The position numbers and the translations under genes are program-made. A stretch of 12,500 nucleotides of DNA from Acanthamoeba sp. SK_2022b (taxonomy: Eukaryota; Discosea; Longamoebia; Acanthamoebidae): positions 1 to 12,500 of the forward strand of contig JANDJZ010000751.1 in NCBI GenBank assembly GCA_027943245.1. The letters are read 5' to 3'. A model generated the notes under the pieces. It was given only the letters and a program-made list of their open reading frames with translations, was not told the DNA's origin and made no database searches. The stretch's first letter is position 1, and each line of letters begins with the position of its first letter. This document shows positions 9,976 to 12,500 of the stretch, in pieces.

Positions 9976-10521
9976 TCAACTTGGATGAAAGGTGACCTGC
10001 ATGAAGGACTTCTTTTTTGCCAGTTCCTGGGCACATCCTTCATCAATGGCTGCATTGATGAAATTAGGCAAGCCATTGGGGACCAAGGCTGTGTGAGGCT
10101 GGAGATGTGGCCTGTGTTAAGTTGATGGGAGGCATGGTACCCTTGCTTTTTCTCGCTTCCCATGCTGCCAGATCAGATGCAGCTTTGCACTGTGCTTCCT
10201 CCTGTTGTAGCTTCAGTGCAAGAACCTCCTGGCTGTGCCCACTGTCCAGACATGCTCAATCTCTTTCTGGGGGGTGGGCATCTTCTGTACATGGCAAAAC
10301 GTACATGCACTGGCCTGGCGGGACCAGCAGAATTCAAAGTTGGTGCAAGGCTTGAACTGGCACCAATGGGCCTTTACCTCCTTGTCCTGCTCATTTGAGT
10401 GTCTCAAACATTGGTATGTGACAGAGAGGACATGTATTGGCAGACTTGGCAGGTTTGCCTTCTTCTTGTTCCTGCACTTGAACCAGAGTGTCCAGACCTG
10501 AGGCGCCAGCAGTCCTCCCAC
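9976..10521 (-). pseudogene. Broken ORF with a Cys-rich segment, possible element remnant
   Basis: Three overlapping minus-strand frames look like pieces of one decayed coding region. Frame one (10521-10213) holds a Cys cluster at 10362-10294 with spacing C-x4-C-x5-C-x7-C-x2-C (ending SACTFCHVQK), reminiscent of a zinc-binding motif. Frame two (about 10231-10067) is open for about 55 codons and includes a charged helical stretch (LALKLQQEEAQCKAASDLAA). Frame three (about 10077-9976) reads NFINAAIDEGCAQELAKKKS. No family can be named and no start codon is credible. The switch between frames could mean frameshifts or unrecognised introns, or the whole may be chance. Confidence 0.35.
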
Positions 10522-10669
10522 TCATTGAAACAGTGTCCACAACCTGCCAACATCCCTGCACCAGAGTGCTTCCTTCACCACATCCCCATAGCGCTAATGC
10601 ACAAGGAATCATTCTGGCTATGCACCTTTACAGCACTTCCACCTGCTCTTCTTCCTCTTCATCCAGCCA

Positions 10670-10880
10670 CACCCATCACTATATCACAACATCATCCCCA
10701 TGTCATACCAATACCACAACATCACCACCACACCACCATCACAATATCACAACATCATCTCCATACCACACCACCACAACATCACCACCACAACACCATC
10801 ACAATATCAACCACACCCACAACCACAACACCATCACAATATCAACCACACCCACAACCACAACCACAACCACATCTTAA
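10670..10880 (+). repeat. Degenerate CAT/CCA-rich satellite with 35-base and about 60-base units
   Basis: Plus strand is almost free of G. A 35-base unit (ACACCATCACAATATCAACC...) occurs twice in tandem from 10793 and 10828. Before it, a longer unit of about 60 bases (TATCACAACATCATC...CCACAACATCACCACCACA) occurs twice from about 10681 and 10744 with differences. All three forward frames stay open here, which follows from the lack of G and should not be read as coding. Confidence 0.85.
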
Positions 10881-11690
10881 GTATTGGGGCATTGTGCCTG
10901 CTATTCTATAACTTGATCTTTCTATAAACTTTTTCTATTGATGTTTATTCTTTATCATAAGAACAGGAAAAAAGTAACAATGTCACTTTTTAATGAACCC
11001 AAAAATGCCTGTGCATGACCCAAGGTGAACCCATGCATATTCTGTACATCCACAGATGTTACTTTTTCTCAATCTACCTTTTTCCTCAAAAAATAACAAG
11101 GTGAGTGTTGACCTGATACACACCAGTTTGCCCACCACAGCAGATGTACTTGACCCAAAGGCATTTTGTGTGCACTTCAAGATGTCACTTTTTCATCATC
11201 CTAGATCTTAGTGCTGAACTGGTGCACATTGGTTCTTCCACCCCAGCCCAGAGATGTACATATTTTAGGTGAGATACAAGGTGTTAAAGAAGAAATTTCA
11301 CATTATATACAGATCTTTACCAAATTTGAGCTGTAACATGCGCCAAACAGGCATGTCGACACAAAATCAGACCTGATGTGCATAAGTACCAACCCACCTT
11401 AAAGATGCTTGTTTTTTACTCTGCACCAAGACATTCTGCCACTGTTTTCAATTGGCACCAAGGTACTAAAAACTTCTTTGGAGGGTTAGAAGAGATCAAG
11501 CTCATACATATTAAAAATCTGTTTTACCTCTCAATTGTTGGAGCTTGTAAAAACCAGTTCAATCTGTTTTACTTGAGTGTACAGAATTTGAAGCTTTTTT
11601 TTGAGGCTTTGTACATATCTGAGTGTGTAACAGGAGCAGCTGGTGAGGTGGAGAGCCAGTGGTAGATATGTCAATGTGTAGAAGGTCAGA

Positions 11691-12137
11691 TGACTCGTCT
11701 TTCAATAACCGGTCTGGACGACTGAGGTGATGCTGTCGACAACAAGACAGACCAGACAGGTCGCGGCCACGGCATGTTTGTTGAGCCTGCTGGTAGAACA
11801 TGCTGCCCTGTCTGACAGTTGGGCCTCTACAAGACGTTGGTGGGAGTGACTACAGGCCGTCGGTTTCGTACAGCTGCAGGCAAGGACTGGAGAGGGCGGC
11901 CAGCGGAGGGCGCCTCGGCAGCCATAGGGCTGTTACCACCGCGACGCCTGCTCTCTGGTGCGTCCAGTTGGTCCCCACGGGGGGCTTGAGAGGGGCGCGG
12001 GAGGGAGGTGTGGGCTCGCATAGGCGTCGACACGTTTGGCGGCGTGCTGGCCGTATTGGGAATAACATAACTTGAACTTAAAACTGTGTTGCCCGCAAAG
12101 AACTTGCTTCGGAAGAGGGGGTGAGAGGGGAGAGGCT
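11691..12137. other. GC-rich spacer downstream of the carboxylase gene
   Basis: GC-rich sequence resumes after the island. Open frames occur on both strands (11800-12075 plus, 11827-12141 minus) but neither shows family features, and both are Pro/Arg/Ser-rich as expected of noncoding GC-rich DNA. Short inverted words (GGTCTG at 11711 and CAGACC near 11748) are present. The 3' UTR of the carboxylase gene must lie in the right part. I cannot support a gene. Confidence 0.5.
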
Positions 12138-12500
12138 TCACTCTACTTGGACGAGGGCCACGTTCTGTTCGACGAATTGATCCACCGACACGCCGATGCT
12201 CTTGACCTTGCCGTCGGCCGGGCTGCGAATCGTGTGCTGCGTGTAGAGTGTCGGCGAAATGAGAACGGGTCTGAGAGAGAGAGAGAGAGAGAGTGGGGCA
12301 CGCACCTCCATCTTCATGGCCTCCATGACGATGAGTGGCTGGCCCTTCTTGACCTCCTCGCCGGGCTGGACGAACAGCTTGACGATCTTGCCGGGCATGG
12401 GCGACGTGAGGCCACCCTTGCGGCCTGCTGCGCCCGCCGACAGGAACTTGGGCTGGGCCAGGTTGATCTCGTGGTGCACGCCCTTCAGGAACACGCTGAG
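12138..12500 (-). CDS. mccA: Methylcrotonoyl-CoA carboxylase alpha subunit, C-terminal end (last two exons)
   Basis: Exons 12500-12306 and 12236-12138 are joined over a 69-base intron (donor GTGCGT, acceptor CGCAG), phase 0. The visible ~97 residues are the biotin carboxyl carrier domain: GLTSPMPGKIVKLFV, QPGEEVKKGQPLIV, the biotin site EAMKMEHTIRSPADGKV (recreated across the splice), and the end VDQFVEQNVALVQVE. The lysine that carries biotin is codon 12314-12312. MKMEHTI followed by SP-DG fits methylcrotonoyl-CoA carboxylase better than propionyl-CoA carboxylase, where MKMQN is usual. The enzyme carboxylates 3-methylcrotonoyl-CoA in mitochondrial leucine breakdown, with a beta subunit encoded elsewhere. 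The biotin carboxylase domain and start lie beyond the window. A related acyl-CoA carboxylase alpha subunit is the main alternative. Confidence 0.88.
   Translation of the reverse strand, partial: LSVFLKGVHHEINLAQPKFLSAGAAGRKGGLTSPMPGKIVKLFVQPGEEVKKGQPLIVMEAMKMEVRAPLSLSLSLRPVLISPTLYTQHTIRSPADGKVKSIGVSVDQFVEQNVALVQVE
12273..12293. repeat. (GA)n run in the last intron of the carboxylase gene
   Basis: About ten GA units on the plus strand, which is (TC)n on the sense strand of the minus gene, inside intron 12305-12237. The run forms a pyrimidine tract in mid-intron. Confidence 0.9.

Larger units (their letters stand above)
9345..11690. other. Lower-GC island without convincing exons
   Basis: Base composition and texture change sharply just after the minisatellite and return to GC-rich near 11690. 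Within the island I find no long ORF, no series of GTNCG donors with matching acceptors, and no (TG)n introns, all of which are common in the flanking genes. Contents: broken minus-strand ORF pieces at about 9970-10520, CAT/CCA satellite at 10670-10880, then AT-rich sequence with loosely repeated words (ATGTCACTTTTT-like at 10980, 11055 and 11181; AGATGTAC-like at 11143 and 11252). The tone recalls intergenic or element DNA of some fungi, but that is an impression only. No terminal repeats or target-site duplications were found by eye. It may be a decayed mobile element, transferred DNA or a chimeric assembly join. Confidence 0.55.

Noticed and set aside
10399..10911. Plus-strand ORF of 170 residues ending in Thr/His/Pro/Gln-rich sequence
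   Set aside because: The open frame follows from the near absence of G in the satellite; the first part shows no domain and overlaps the Cys-rich frame on the other strand.
11800..12141. Small gene on either strand downstream of the carboxylase
   Set aside because: Both frames are open because of high GC, have low-complexity Pro/Arg/Ser content and lack family features or convincing splice partners.

Overview
This window is eukaryotic nuclear DNA. It carries five intron-rich genes, two of them running off the window edges, plus one long region with a different character. Codons are GC-rich at third positions, introns are mostly short (about 50-110 bases) with GT...AG ends, and many introns hold (TC)n/(TG)n microsatellites. 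The compact, intron-dense layout and the GTNCG-type donors suggest a free-living protist, perhaps an Acanthamoeba-like amoebozoan. That assignment is inference and weak. No RNA gene, CRISPR array or bacterial feature was seen.

Layout: (1) 1-1058, minus: 5' part of an ankyrin-repeat protein gene, continuing past base 1. (2) 1059-1274: short divergent promoter with an imperfect hairpin. (3) 1275-3754, plus: an 11-exon gene for a roughly 500-residue ER thioredoxin/PDI-like protein with signal peptide and C-terminal membrane anchor, resembling TMX3 in architecture but with the first active-site cysteine replaced by His. (4) 3820-7477, plus, only 65 bases downstream: a 16-exon gene for a roughly 767-residue protein with an N-terminal BC-box-like motif, about ten leucine-rich repeats and a helical ARM-like half, the layout of ZYG11/ZER1 Cullin-2 substrate receptors. 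(5) 7840-8920, minus: a four-exon gene for an unrecognised protein of about 197 residues, preceded by a 21-base minisatellite that is open in the same frame. (6) About 9345-11690: a lower-GC island without convincing exons, holding broken ORF pieces, one of them Cys-rich, and CAT/CCA-type satellites. It may be an old mobile-element remnant, transferred DNA or an assembly join. (7) 12138-12500, minus: the last two exons of the biotin-carboxyl-carrier end of methylcrotonoyl-CoA carboxylase alpha.

The genes do not form an obvious pathway. The thioredoxin-like protein should act in the ER membrane, the LRR/ARM protein in ubiquitin ligation in the cytosol or nucleus, and the carboxylase in mitochondrial leucine breakdown. 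All exon models come from reading splice signals, phase and protein-family fit by eye. Alternative sites are named where they exist.
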